From NCBI RefSeq assembly GCF_004345645.1, contig NZ_SLWS01000022.1:87694-151693 (forward strand): 64,000 bases of DNA. Reading direction: 5' to 3'. Each line of letters starts with the position of its first letter. Position 1 is the stretch's first letter. The notes below the pieces were generated by a model. It saw only the letters and a list, made by a program, of their open reading frames with translations, was not told the DNA's origin and did no database searches. The position numbers and the translations under genes are program-made. This document shows, one piece after another, positions 36,447 through 44,124 of the stretch. This stretch comes from Actinocrispum wychmicini. GTDB taxonomy: Bacteria; Actinomycetota; Actinomycetes; Mycobacteriales; Pseudonocardiaceae.

Positions 36447-37414
36447 GCATCCTGCGAGACTCGGCGATCCTTGTCACCGGCGGAACCGGGTCGTTCGGCC
36501 AGGAGTTCACCCGGTACGCGCTGGCCGAACTGGGACCGCGGGAGATCGTGATCTTCTCCCGTGACGAGCTCAAGCAGTACGAGATGCGCCTGCGGTTCGG
36601 CGCCGACCCGCGGATCAGGTGGGTCATCGGCGACATCCGCGACCGCGACAGCCTGGTCCGCGCGATGCACGGGGTGGACCACGTCGTGCACGCGGCCGCG
36701 CTCAAACAGGTCGACACCGCCGAGTTTCACCCCTACGAGTACACGCGGACGAACATCTACGGCTCGCAGAACGTCGTGGCCGCGGCCGTCGAGACCGGCG
36801 TGCGGAAGATCGTCGCCCTGTCCACGGACAAGGCGTCCAGCCCCATCAACCTGTACGGCGCGACCAAGATGGTGGCGGACAAGCTGTTCACCGCGCCGAA
36901 CTCCGGGGATGTCGGCTTCGCCGTGGTCCGGTACGGCAACTTCGTGGGCAGCCGTGGCTCGGTCATCCCGCTGTTTCGGCGGCTGGCCGGCGAAGGCGGC
37001 GCGCTGCCGATCACCGACAAGCGGATGACCCGGTTCTGGATCACCCTGGACCAAGCAGTGCGGTTCGCGGTCGACTCGTTCGACATGATGCGGGGCGGCG
37101 AGTTGTTCGTCCCGCGCAGCCCAAGCATGAAGATCGCCGACCTGGCCGAGGCGGTGGCGCCCGGCTGCCCAACCTTCGAGGTGGGCATCCGGCCCGGCGA
37201 GAAGCTGCACGAGGAGATGATCGCGGCGGAGGACAGCTACCGGACGTTCGAGCTGGCCGACAGGTACGTCGTCCTCCCTACGGTCGGTGGCGTCCCGGGC
37301 GGCGGGCGGCCCGTGTCGCCGGGATTCACGTATCGTTCGGACACGAACGACGTGTGGCTGTCAACGGCCGAGCTGCGGACGCTCGTCGAGCCGACGGGGG
37401 TCAGATCGACATGA
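36443..37414 (+). CDS. UDP-GlcNAc 4,6-dehydratase-like enzyme (PseB/FlaA1 family)
   Basis: 323 residues. NAD site LVTGGTGSFG; family motifs SRDELKQYEM, AAALKQVDTAE, STDKASSPINLYGATKM and YGNFVGSRGSVIP, then MTRFWITLDQAV. PseB inverts C5 while dehydrating UDP-GlcNAc to a 4-keto-6-deoxy sugar. In this gene order (aminotransferase, dehydratase, glycosyltransferase-like) it probably supplies a second amino sugar, different from the DesI-type dTDP sugar. It overlaps both neighbours by 4 bp. Confidence 0.9.
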   Translation: MSILRDSAILVTGGTGSFGQEFTRYALAELGPREIVIFSRDELKQYEMRLRFGADPRIRWVIGDIRDRDSLVRAMHGVDHVVHAAALKQVDTAEFHPYEYTRTNIYGSQNVVAAAVETGVRKIVALSTDKASSPINLYGATKMVADKLFTAPNSGDVGFAVVRYGNFVGSRGSVIPLFRRLAGEGGALPITDKRMTRFWITLDQAVRFAVDSFDMMRGGELFVPRSPSMKIADLAEAVAPGCPTFEVGIRPGEKLHEEMIAAEDSYRTFELADRYVVLPTVGGVPGGGRPVSPGFTYRSDTNDVWLSTAELRTLVEPTGVRST

Positions 37415-39075
37415 CGGTTCGGCTCACCGGGGCGGTCATGGCGCATCCGCGTCGAACGGCGTCCGCCGAGACGCTGATCTCCTCGGCGCCCTTTCTCGAC
37501 CTCGTCCTCGATCCCGACCCCAGCGGCCCGCCGACCGGGCTGCGGACGTCCATGCGGGCGTGGTCGTCGGTCCCGGCCGGGTCGACACATCATCTTGTGC
37601 TCGAGGACGACGCCCAGCTGTGCGAGGGATTCCGCGACCAGGCCGAACGTGCCGTGGCCGCGGCACCGGACGCCGCGATCGTGCTTTTCACCGCCTGGGG
37701 CTCACGTAACGGAGCAGTAGTCCGCTTGGGCGCGCTGTCGGGTGCCCGCTGGGCGACGCCGGTCGCCGAGTACACCGCGAACGTGGCCCTCATCCTGCCG
37801 GCCGCGGTGGGGGAGGGCTTCGCGGACTATGCCCGCGCGCACGGCGGGACCTGGCCGGACGACGTGATACTGGCCCGGTACCTCAAGTCCCTGGGCGTAC
37901 CCACCTACCTGACCGTCCCCAATCTCGTGGAACACGGTGAATTCCCCAGTATCTCCGGAAACGACCGGCACGGCCTGCGGCTGTCCGCGTGCCATTCGGC
38001 CGTCCCAGCGGACACGGACTGGAGCCTGGACAACCTGATCGAGCCGGACGCGGTCCCTTTCTTCAAGTTCGGTGTGGCCCAGTGCACGGTCCGGTCCGCC
38101 GATCGTTGGCTGACAGTGGGCACGGACCGCGGATCCCGAAAGCTCGGCGTGGACGTCGACCGCTGCGAGACGGAATTCGACAGAGCGAAGCCGGCCATCC
38201 CGCTCCCGCCTGGCCGGTTGGCGGCCTTCTGGCGAACCGCTTACACCTTGGGCCTCCTCACGACCCGGTACGCCGCGACAGCGATCTCGCCCGACGATCC
38301 ACTCGTGGACAAGGCGCTTTCGACGCTCGGCCCCGGGGGCCTGTGCATGGAGGTAAGCGCGGCGGAACTGCGGGCACTCCAAGCGCCCCTGCGGGACTTG
38401 GCGTGGACGGCCGTCTCGGCGGGGGCGTGCCAACCCGAGTTCCCCCGAACGGGCCGAAGGATCCTGTTCACCGGCCCGGACTGCGCGTTGCGCCGAACCC
38501 TGGTGGCGGACCTCGCCGACCGGGGGCACACCGTGCGAACCACGGCCGACCCCGCCTCGGACCAGATGGCAGCGGACGACACCGTTGTCGAACTGGTCAC
38601 CGCCGGGCCGCCGACGCGGATCTCCGTGCGGTGCCACGTCACCGGCTCGCCGGCGGTGCTCCGCCTCGGCGTGCCCTACGGCCCCGAGATCGTCGACTAC
38701 TCGCCGATCAACGACCTCGTCCTCCAGTCGCTCACGATCCAGCCCATGCGCGCCGAGACGTCGCTGCCCGACGCCGTGCGGTTCGTCCACGTCTGGGACA
38801 TCGGGGCGGCGTTGGCTCGGATCGTCGAGTCGCCCTGGCTGTCCGGGGAGTTCGACCTGTGCCATGACGAGGTGGTCAGTCCGGTCGAACTCGCCGAGGT
38901 GATCGCCCGGTCGGTCCGGTCGGTCGCGATCGATCTGGTGCGGGTGCCGGGGGAACTGTCCGGGCCGGCGCTGTGTCCCGAGCGGGCCAAGGCGGAGTTG
39001 GGCTGGCGGCCGGCCGTCGACTTGGCCGAGGGCGTCCGGACCGTCGCGCAGTGGCTTGCCTACGAGGCGGACTGA
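37411..39075 (+). CDS. Fusion of a GT-A-like glycosyltransferase and a degenerate NAD-epimerase-like domain
   Basis: 554 residues. The first part (about 1-210) looks like a GT-A glycosyltransferase of GT25/GT2 kind, with HHLVLEDDAQL near residues 53-63 holding the acidic motif. A middle part (about 210-340) is unassigned. The C-terminal part (about 350-554) resembles NAD-dependent sugar epimerases, including VPYGPEIVDYSP and the terminal AELGWRPAVDLAEGVR, but the Rossmann glycine motif is replaced by ILFTGPDCALRRTLV. It may be a glycosyltransferase with an inactive, substrate-binding epimerase module. The ATG overlaps the PseB-like gene stop (ATGA). Confidence 0.65.
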   Translation: MTVRLTGAVMAHPRRTASAETLISSAPFLDLVLDPDPSGPPTGLRTSMRAWSSVPAGSTHHLVLEDDAQLCEGFRDQAERAVAAAPDAAIVLFTAWGSRNGAVVRLGALSGARWATPVAEYTANVALILPAAVGEGFADYARAHGGTWPDDVILARYLKSLGVPTYLTVPNLVEHGEFPSISGNDRHGLRLSACHSAVPADTDWSLDNLIEPDAVPFFKFGVAQCTVRSADRWLTVGTDRGSRKLGVDVDRCETEFDRAKPAIPLPPGRLAAFWRTAYTLGLLTTRYAATAISPDDPLVDKALSTLGPGGLCMEVSAAELRALQAPLRDLAWTAVSAGACQPEFPRTGRRILFTGPDCALRRTLVADLADRGHTVRTTADPASDQMAADDTVVELVTAGPPTRISVRCHVTGSPAVLRLGVPYGPEIVDYSPINDLVLQSLTIQPMRAETSLPDAVRFVHVWDIGAALARIVESPWLSGEFDLCHDEVVSPVELAEVIARSVRSVAIDLVRVPGELSGPALCPERAKAELGWRPAVDLAEGVRTVAQWLAYEAD

Positions 39076-39077
39076 CC

Positions 39078-39824
39078 ATGGAAACGACCTTCGCCACCGA
39101 AGCGGGTGCCGACGTCAACGAGGACGCGGTTGCGGCCGGGGCGGACTTCGCCGTCGTGCTCGACGGCGCCACCGCCGAGCCCGACACGGACGCCGGCTGC
39201 CGGCACGGAGTTCGCTGGTTCGCGACCCAGTTGGCCGGTCGACTCGCCGCACGCCTCTCGGTGGACGAGTCCAGGACCCGCTCGTTGGCCGACATCCTGC
39301 ACGACGCGATCGAAGCCGTCGGAATGTCTCATGTGGACACCTGTGACCTCGGGAACCCGTGCAGCCCATCGTCCACTGTCGCACTCGTCCGGCAGCGGCG
39401 CGACCACGTCGACTATCTGGTGCTCGGCGACTCACCCGTGGTGTTCGCCCGGCGGGACGGTGCCGTCCAGCCGGTCACCGACGACCGACTGGCGAGGTTC
39501 GACGGCCCGTGGTGCGAACTGCGCCAGGTGCGAAACGTGCCGGGCGGCGTCTGGGTCGCCGGGAACACCCCCGCCGCGGCCGAGCACGCCGTGGTCGGCT
39601 CGGTGCCGGTCGCGGACATCGCCGGTGTCGCCCTGTTCAGTGACGGCGTGACCAGACTGGTCGACCGGTACGGCTGGACCTGGCGGGACATGATGGCCGT
39701 CCTGGACAAGAACGGGCCGGCTGACCTGATCGCGTCGACGAGGGCAGCGGAACGAACCACACCGGGATTCCCCGGGAAACCGCACGACGACGCCACCGCG
39801 GTGTTGTGCCGGTTCAGTCAGTGA
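39078..39824 (+). CDS. PP2C-like serine/threonine phosphatase
   Basis: 248 residues, the size of a minimal PP2C domain. Metal-site motifs are present in order: NEDAV (residues 14-18), VLDGA (27-31), SSTVAL, VLGDSPVVF, LFSDGVTRLVD and HDDATAVL. All key aspartates are therefore present. It follows the fusion gene by 2 bp and ends convergently with the LuxR gene, overlapping by 7 bp. No kinase is encoded nearby, so its substrate is unknown; a regulatory role or an altered hydrolase role are both possible. Confidence 0.85.
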   Translation: METTFATEAGADVNEDAVAAGADFAVVLDGATAEPDTDAGCRHGVRWFATQLAGRLAARLSVDESRTRSLADILHDAIEAVGMSHVDTCDLGNPCSPSSTVALVRQRRDHVDYLVLGDSPVVFARRDGAVQPVTDDRLARFDGPWCELRQVRNVPGGVWVAGNTPAAAEHAVVGSVPVADIAGVALFSDGVTRLVDRYGWTWRDMMAVLDKNGPADLIASTRAAERTTPGFPGKPHDDATAVLCRFSQ

Positions 39825-40642
39825 TCAAGACCTCGGCAGGACGCTCGACAGCCCGCACCGGCCGGTGCCCGCTCCAGGACCTCACAGCTGGCGGGATCCC
39901 GCATGCCTGGCACCAGGTTTGACGTCAGCCACCCGAACTCGGCGGCGCGGTAGCCGAGCTCGAACCTGCTGCGCGCGCCGACGCGTTCCATCAGCATGGT
40001 CACGTGGCGCCGGACAGTGCGGGCCGACACGCCCAGCTTGCCGGCGACCGCGTCGTCTGTCTTGCCGGCGACCATGTGCCGCAGCACGGACTGTTCGAAC
40101 TCGTCCGGCTGTCCACAGACCGTCGCCCAGGACGCCGCCGTGGCCCAGCGCTGGGTGAACGTCTCCACCAGGGCGGTGACCAGGGACGGCGTGGTCACCG
40201 CCAGCAGGACACCTGCCGAGTCCTGCCGGTCCGCCGGGACGACCGCCACCCTGCGGTCGATCAACAGCGACTCGTGCCCCCCGTTCTTCGCGATCCGCAC
40301 CTGGGCCCGGTGCCGGACCATCTCCCTGATCTGGCATTGTTCGTCTTCGTCACACGGCGGCCAGAGCATCCGCACCTCAACCTGGGGCAGGCAGGTACCG
40401 GACCGCACAGCTTCGACCACGCGCGCACCGATGTGCCGCGGAACGCCGGCCGCGGCGAACAGCACTTCCTGGCGCGCGTCCCGGATCAAGTCCAGAAGTC
40501 TCGAGTGGCCCACATCGGTAACGGGCTCGTCACCTGCCCGTTGCCGGCCGGCGCCGGCCGATCCCCGCTGGGTTCGATCCCGCGTCCCCTCCTCTGCGAC
40601 CGGGCGGCCGGTGGCGCCTGGTCCGTGCTCGAGATCTGCCAC
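39818..40642 (-). CDS. LuxR-family regulator
   Basis: Up to 274 residues. A C-terminal LuxR helix-turn-helix (about 190-245; LRHMVAGKTDDAVAGKLGVSARTVRRHV in two segments, LRHMVAGKTDDAVAGKLG and VSARTVRRHV) follows a domain resembling the middle of the TrmB-LuxR protein at 34214, without its winged helix. The start is uncertain: the ATG at 40642 lacks a clear ribosome site, and a GTG at 40513 would begin where similarity to the TrmB-LuxR protein begins. It probably marks the right edge of the cluster. Confidence 0.75.
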   Translation of the reverse strand: MADLEHGPGATGRPVAEEGTRDRTQRGSAGAGRQRAGDEPVTDVGHSRLLDLIRDARQEVLFAAAGVPRHIGARVVEAVRSGTCLPQVEVRMLWPPCDEDEQCQIREMVRHRAQVRIAKNGGHESLLIDRRVAVVPADRQDSAGVLLAVTTPSLVTALVETFTQRWATAASWATVCGQPDEFEQSVLRHMVAGKTDDAVAGKLGVSARTVRRHVTMLMERVGARSRFELGYRAAEFGWLTSNLVPGMRDPASCEVLERAPAGAGCRASCRGLDH

Positions 40643-41060
40643 TCGACAGGCCGAACAACTACTCCGCTGGTCCTCCTGCCACGCCCACTGGATGCCGGTT
40701 GGCTAAGTAGCCGTCCGAGACGGACAGATCCGGCTGGCCGGTCGAAATCTCCCGATGCCGGCCAGGGGTTCCGGGGCTGACAGACTCGCGGTATACCATA
40801 TTCCACTCCGATCGGCGTGTTCGGACCCACCGTCTGGTCCAGACCTTTTGACACTAGAGCCGTCGGCTCACGCTCAACAGTCTCCGATGCTGATTCGCTT
40901 GTGTGCGAAGGGAAAGGATTACCGTCGGATTACGTGCGCCGATCCGGCTGGTCAGGCTCGCGGTGAGTGTGACGGATCATGCCGATTGGCTCGGGCGGGC
41001 AAGATCCTTTTTCGCTGTGCACGGCGGAAACTTCGTTACCTGAACTGTTAACCTGGCCAA
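40643..41060. other. Intergenic region at the right edge of the cluster
   Basis: About 418 bp between divergent LuxR and MarR genes. No convincing gene. It holds small palindromes, GGTATACC at 40790-40797 and GTCTGG-T-CCAGAC at 40832-40844, in a less GC-rich stretch, so promoters for both genes probably lie here. Confidence 0.5.
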
Positions 41061-41528
41061 GTGGGCAATCAGGAGGGCCGGATCGGGGTGGTGACCGGGT
41101 TGGTTCGGGCCGCGTTCCTGGTGAATGCCGTATACACCGAATCGGCTCGGGAATACGGCATCACGTCCCAGCAAGGACAGTTGTTGTGCGTGCTGATGGC
41201 GCAGCCGTACGGGATGGGCGAGCTGAGCGCGGTGCTGGGGCTGGCGAAGTCGAGCCTGACCGGCCTGGTGGACCGGACCGAGCGCAACGGCCTGGTCCGG
41301 CGCGAGTCCGACCAGGCGGACACCCGTGCGGTGCGGGTGCTGTTGACCGCGCGCGGCAGCGAGCTCGCCGCGGAGTTCTACGCCGAGACCTGCCGGCGGG
41401 TGGACAAGCTGGCCGTCGGGCTGACCGCCGCCGACCGGGCGATCCTCGGCGACCTGCTCGGCCGGATCGTGCTGGACAACAACGTGCCCACGGTCTTCCT
41501 GGACAGTTCGTACCCCGAACCAATATAG
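41061..41528 (+). CDS. MarR-family transcriptional regulator
   Basis: 155 residues from a GTG. The winged helix is seen in ITSQQGQLLCVLM ... MGELSAVLGLAKSSLTGLVDRTERNGLVRR and the wing DTRAVRVLLT. A perfect 17-bp inverted repeat overlaps its stop codon and precedes the flavin oxidoreductase gene, so it probably represses that gene. Confidence 0.92.
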   Translation: MGNQEGRIGVVTGLVRAAFLVNAVYTESAREYGITSQQGQLLCVLMAQPYGMGELSAVLGLAKSSLTGLVDRTERNGLVRRESDQADTRAVRVLLTARGSELAAEFYAETCRRVDKLAVGLTAADRAILGDLLGRIVLDNNVPTVFLDSSYPEPI

Positions 41529-41543
41529 TTCGTAGTACGAACT
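41527..41543. promoter_or_regulatory. Candidate MarR operator
   Basis: AGTTCGT-AGT-ACGAACT, a perfect inverted repeat with 7-bp arms, lies between the MarR stop and the GTG of the oxidoreductase at 41563. Length and symmetry fit MarR sites. Confidence 0.75.
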
Positions 41544-41562
41544 GAACAAGGGGGGTAAGGCT

Positions 41563-42465
41563 GTGTCCATCCCAGACGTCGTCTTCGGTTTCGGCGCGCA
41601 CAGTGAGATCGACCAGGGCCCGGGACTGCTCCGCCTGGTCGACCAGGCCGACCGGGACGGGCTGGACGTCTTCTCGCTGTCGGACCATCCCTACATCGGC
41701 ACGCACTTGGACGCGTACGCCACTATCGGCTTCCTCCTGGGCCGCACCCAGCGCATCGCCGGCTTCGCCAACGTCACCAACCTGCCGACCCGACCGCCAG
41801 CCATGGTGGCGCGAACGGTGACCTCGCTGTCCGCGTTGTCCGGCGGCCGGGTCGTGCTCGGCATGGGCGCGGGCGGCCTGTGGGACCGCATCGCCGACAT
41901 GGGCGTGCCACGGCTGTCGCCGAGCGACGCGGTCGACGCCTTTGAGGAAGCCATAGTGCTGGTCAGGAAGCTGTCCGGCGGCGGCCCACCGGTCACCTAC
42001 CAGGGCCGCCACTACCAGGTGACCAACATCGAGCCGGCCGCGGTCACCGCACCCGAGGTATGGACCGGCTCGGTCGGCCCGAAGTCCCTTGCGGCGACCG
42101 GCCGCGTCGCCGACGGCTGGATCCCGGGCCACGCGGCGGACTGGCTCAGCGAGCGATACCGGACGTCCCGGCCGGTCATCGACGAGGCGGCAGCCACAGC
42201 CGGCCGCGACCCCCGCGAAATCCGCACGGTGTTCAACCTCCCCGGAAAGATCACCGACCGCCCGCTGGCCGAGACCCGCTCCCGCGACGGCCGCTGGATC
42301 GGCGGCTCGGTCGACCAGTGGGTCGAGGAACTCACCACCGCCGTGCGCGAGCACGGCGCGGCCGGCTTCACGCTCTTCTCACCGTCCGGCGGCACCCAGG
42401 ACTCCGTCACCCTCGGCCGCTGGGCCGCCGAGATCGCCCCCGCCGTCCGCGAAGCGATCAGCTGA
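41563..42465 (+). CDS. LLM-class flavin/F420-dependent oxidoreductase
   Basis: 300 residues. Luciferase-like fold features: FSLSDHPYIGTHLDAY near residues 38-53, NLPTRPPAMVARTVTSL, and SGGRVVLGMGAGG. It belongs to the group containing F420-dependent reductases of actinomycetes. Control by the upstream MarR protein through the 41527 palindrome suggests a response to a toxic small molecule. The substrate is unknown. Confidence 0.88.
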   Translation: MSIPDVVFGFGAHSEIDQGPGLLRLVDQADRDGLDVFSLSDHPYIGTHLDAYATIGFLLGRTQRIAGFANVTNLPTRPPAMVARTVTSLSALSGGRVVLGMGAGGLWDRIADMGVPRLSPSDAVDAFEEAIVLVRKLSGGGPPVTYQGRHYQVTNIEPAAVTAPEVWTGSVGPKSLAATGRVADGWIPGHAADWLSERYRTSRPVIDEAAATAGRDPREIRTVFNLPGKITDRPLAETRSRDGRWIGGSVDQWVEELTTAVREHGAAGFTLFSPSGGTQDSVTLGRWAAEIAPAVREAIS

Positions 42466-42531
42466 CCCGCGGATCCCCCACGGGGCGAAGACCTGATCAC
42501 GTGCGCCCACACCCCGAACTGGGTATCACTG

Positions 42532-43125
42532 TCACGTCCTGACTGGATGACTCGCTTGGAACGCCAGCCTGCGGTCGGCGTCCACGGCGATCCGCTGGAG
42601 CTCGTCGTCCAACGCCATGAACACCTCCCACGGCGTCTTGTCACTCACCGCGACCAGCCGGTCGATGACCAGTTGTTCCAGGTCGGGGACGCGTTTGGCC
42701 TTCCAGATCTTGTCGGCGAGGCTGACCAGCAGGTCCGCCATGGTGGCGTCGGGCGCGCTCCACGATCCGTGCGTGCGGGCGAACCTGGCCAGGTCCGGGG
42801 CGACCCCCCGAGCCAGCAGGATCTCGCAGCCGGCCTGTTCGTGTTCGCTGCCGGGGTCGGACAACTCTCCGATGTGGACGGTCTTGCCGATGTCGTGGGT
42901 CGCCGCGCCGAACAGCATGGCCGGGCGATCGAACTCCGCCGAGGGATAGTGGAGCTGGACCCAGTCAGCCAACTGCCACGCCACGTCGTGAACCGCCCGC
43001 AGGTGCGCAGCGAGCCTCGGCGGGGCGGCCAACCCCGCCAGAAGTTCCCCGGCCAGCTCCGGCAACGGCCGCAGCACAGGGTCGCCGGGATCAGTGAGAG
43101 CGCGACGCAGCAGGTCCCCAGCCAT
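42532..43125 (-). CDS. HD-domain phosphohydrolase
   Basis: 197 residues. The metal motif HDIGKT near residues 76-81, with upstream His in LRAVHDVAW and a later Asp in LADKIWKAKR, matches the HD superfamily of metal-dependent phosphohydrolases. The ATG at 43125 is chosen because conserved sequence begins directly after it. It is transcribed divergently from the APH-type kinase gene, 36 bp apart. The substrate is unknown. Confidence 0.85.
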   Translation of the reverse strand: MAGDLLRRALTDPGDPVLRPLPELAGELLAGLAAPPRLAAHLRAVHDVAWQLADWVQLHYPSAEFDRPAMLFGAATHDIGKTVHIGELSDPGSEHEQAGCEILLARGVAPDLARFARTHGSWSAPDATMADLLVSLADKIWKAKRVPDLEQLVIDRLVAVSDKTPWEVFMALDDELQRIAVDADRRLAFQASHPVRT

Positions 43126-43161
43126 ACCACCACAGTAGTCCTCAGGGGTTAGCGTGTCCGT

Positions 43162-44109
43162 GTGAAGGATCTTCCTGTCGGGTTGGATCAGGCCCACCTG
43201 CGGCGTGGTCTGGCCGAGTTCGGTATCGACGCGGTGACAACGGCCTATGCCCCTGTGGGGTTCGGCGACTACCACTGGACGGTTACGGGCGCCGACGGCC
43301 GGCAGTGGTTCGCCACCGTCGCCGACCTCGAAGACAAGCCAAACGCACTAGACGGTCTGCGCGCGGCCATGGACACAGCGGTGGCGTTGAGCGATCGCCA
43401 CTTTGTCGTGGCGCCACTGCGTGCCGGCAGCGGCGAGACTGTCGTCGCGTTGAACACCCGGTACGGACTGAGCGTTTTCCCTTTCATCGCAGGGAAACCC
43501 GGTGAGTTCGGCCAGGAGTTGCCGCCGCAGCAACGGGATCAGGTGCTGGACGTGCTCGCCGAGCTGCATAGTGCCCAGCCGCCACGGACAACACCACACC
43601 TCGACCTGAACCCCGAGGGACGCGACGACCTGGACGCAGTCCTAAAAGAGTCGGCCCCATGGACCGGCGGACCCTTCAGCGAACCCGCCCGGCACCTGCT
43701 CGCCGACAACGCCGGCATGGTCCGCGCCCGCCTTGAGGACTTCGACCGCTTGGCGGACAAGATGAAACGCGCGCCGCACGTGGTGACGCACGGTGAACCC
43801 CATCCGGGCAATCTCATCCTGGCGCCGGCCGGCTACCTGCTGGTGGACTGGGACACGGTCGGCTTGGCCGTTCCGGAACGCGATCTGTCGGTCCTGTCCG
43901 ACAACCCCGACGACCTCAAGTACTACACGGTGACAACCGGACGGGCCGTGGACGGGGACGCGCTCGCGCTGTATCGGTTGCGCTGGAGTCTGGCCGATGT
44001 GGCCGCGTTCACCACCTGGTTCCGTTCGCCGCACGAGCGCACTCCGGACACGGAAACCGCTTGGCAGGGCCTTGTCTCGACGATCCAGGTGCTCACCCCG
44101 GCGGGGTGA
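43162..44109 (+). CDS. APH-type phosphotransferase
   Basis: 315 residues from a GTG. The catalytic loop VVTHGEPHPGNLILAP near residues 205-220 and the following DWDTVGLAVPERDLSVL identify the aminoglycoside phosphotransferase/choline kinase-like fold. Family members phosphorylate aminoglycosides, macrolides, homoserine or sugars. It is distant from the polyketide genes and has no diagnostic feature for macrolides, so resistance is only one option. Its last codons form one arm of a strong hairpin. Confidence 0.88.
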   Translation: MKDLPVGLDQAHLRRGLAEFGIDAVTTAYAPVGFGDYHWTVTGADGRQWFATVADLEDKPNALDGLRAAMDTAVALSDRHFVVAPLRAGSGETVVALNTRYGLSVFPFIAGKPGEFGQELPPQQRDQVLDVLAELHSAQPPRTTPHLDLNPEGRDDLDAVLKESAPWTGGPFSEPARHLLADNAGMVRARLEDFDRLADKMKRAPHVVTHGEPHPGNLILAPAGYLLVDWDTVGLAVPERDLSVLSDNPDDLKYYTVTTGRAVDGDALALYRLRWSLADVAAFTTWFRSPHERTPDTETAWQGLVSTIQVLTPAG

Positions 44110-44117
44110 GCACCTGG
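44085..44117. terminator. Bidirectional hairpin terminator overlapping the kinase stop codon
   Basis: A perfect 15-bp stem (arm CCAGGTGCTCACCCC) with a 3-base loop. The left arm encodes the last residues of the APH-type protein and the hairpin lies just before the convergent peptidase stop at 44125. No U-tract follows, as is common for actinomycete terminators. Confidence 0.85.
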
Positions 44118-44124
44118 GGTTCGG

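Noticed and set aside
40755..41051. 98-codon rightward frame before the MarR gene
   Set aside because: Low-complexity translation with no start signal; the region looks like a promoter.
43162..44109. Macrolide phosphotransferase as the cluster's resistance gene
   Set aside because: It lies beyond the cluster edge with unrelated neighbours, and no macrolide-specific feature could be seen.
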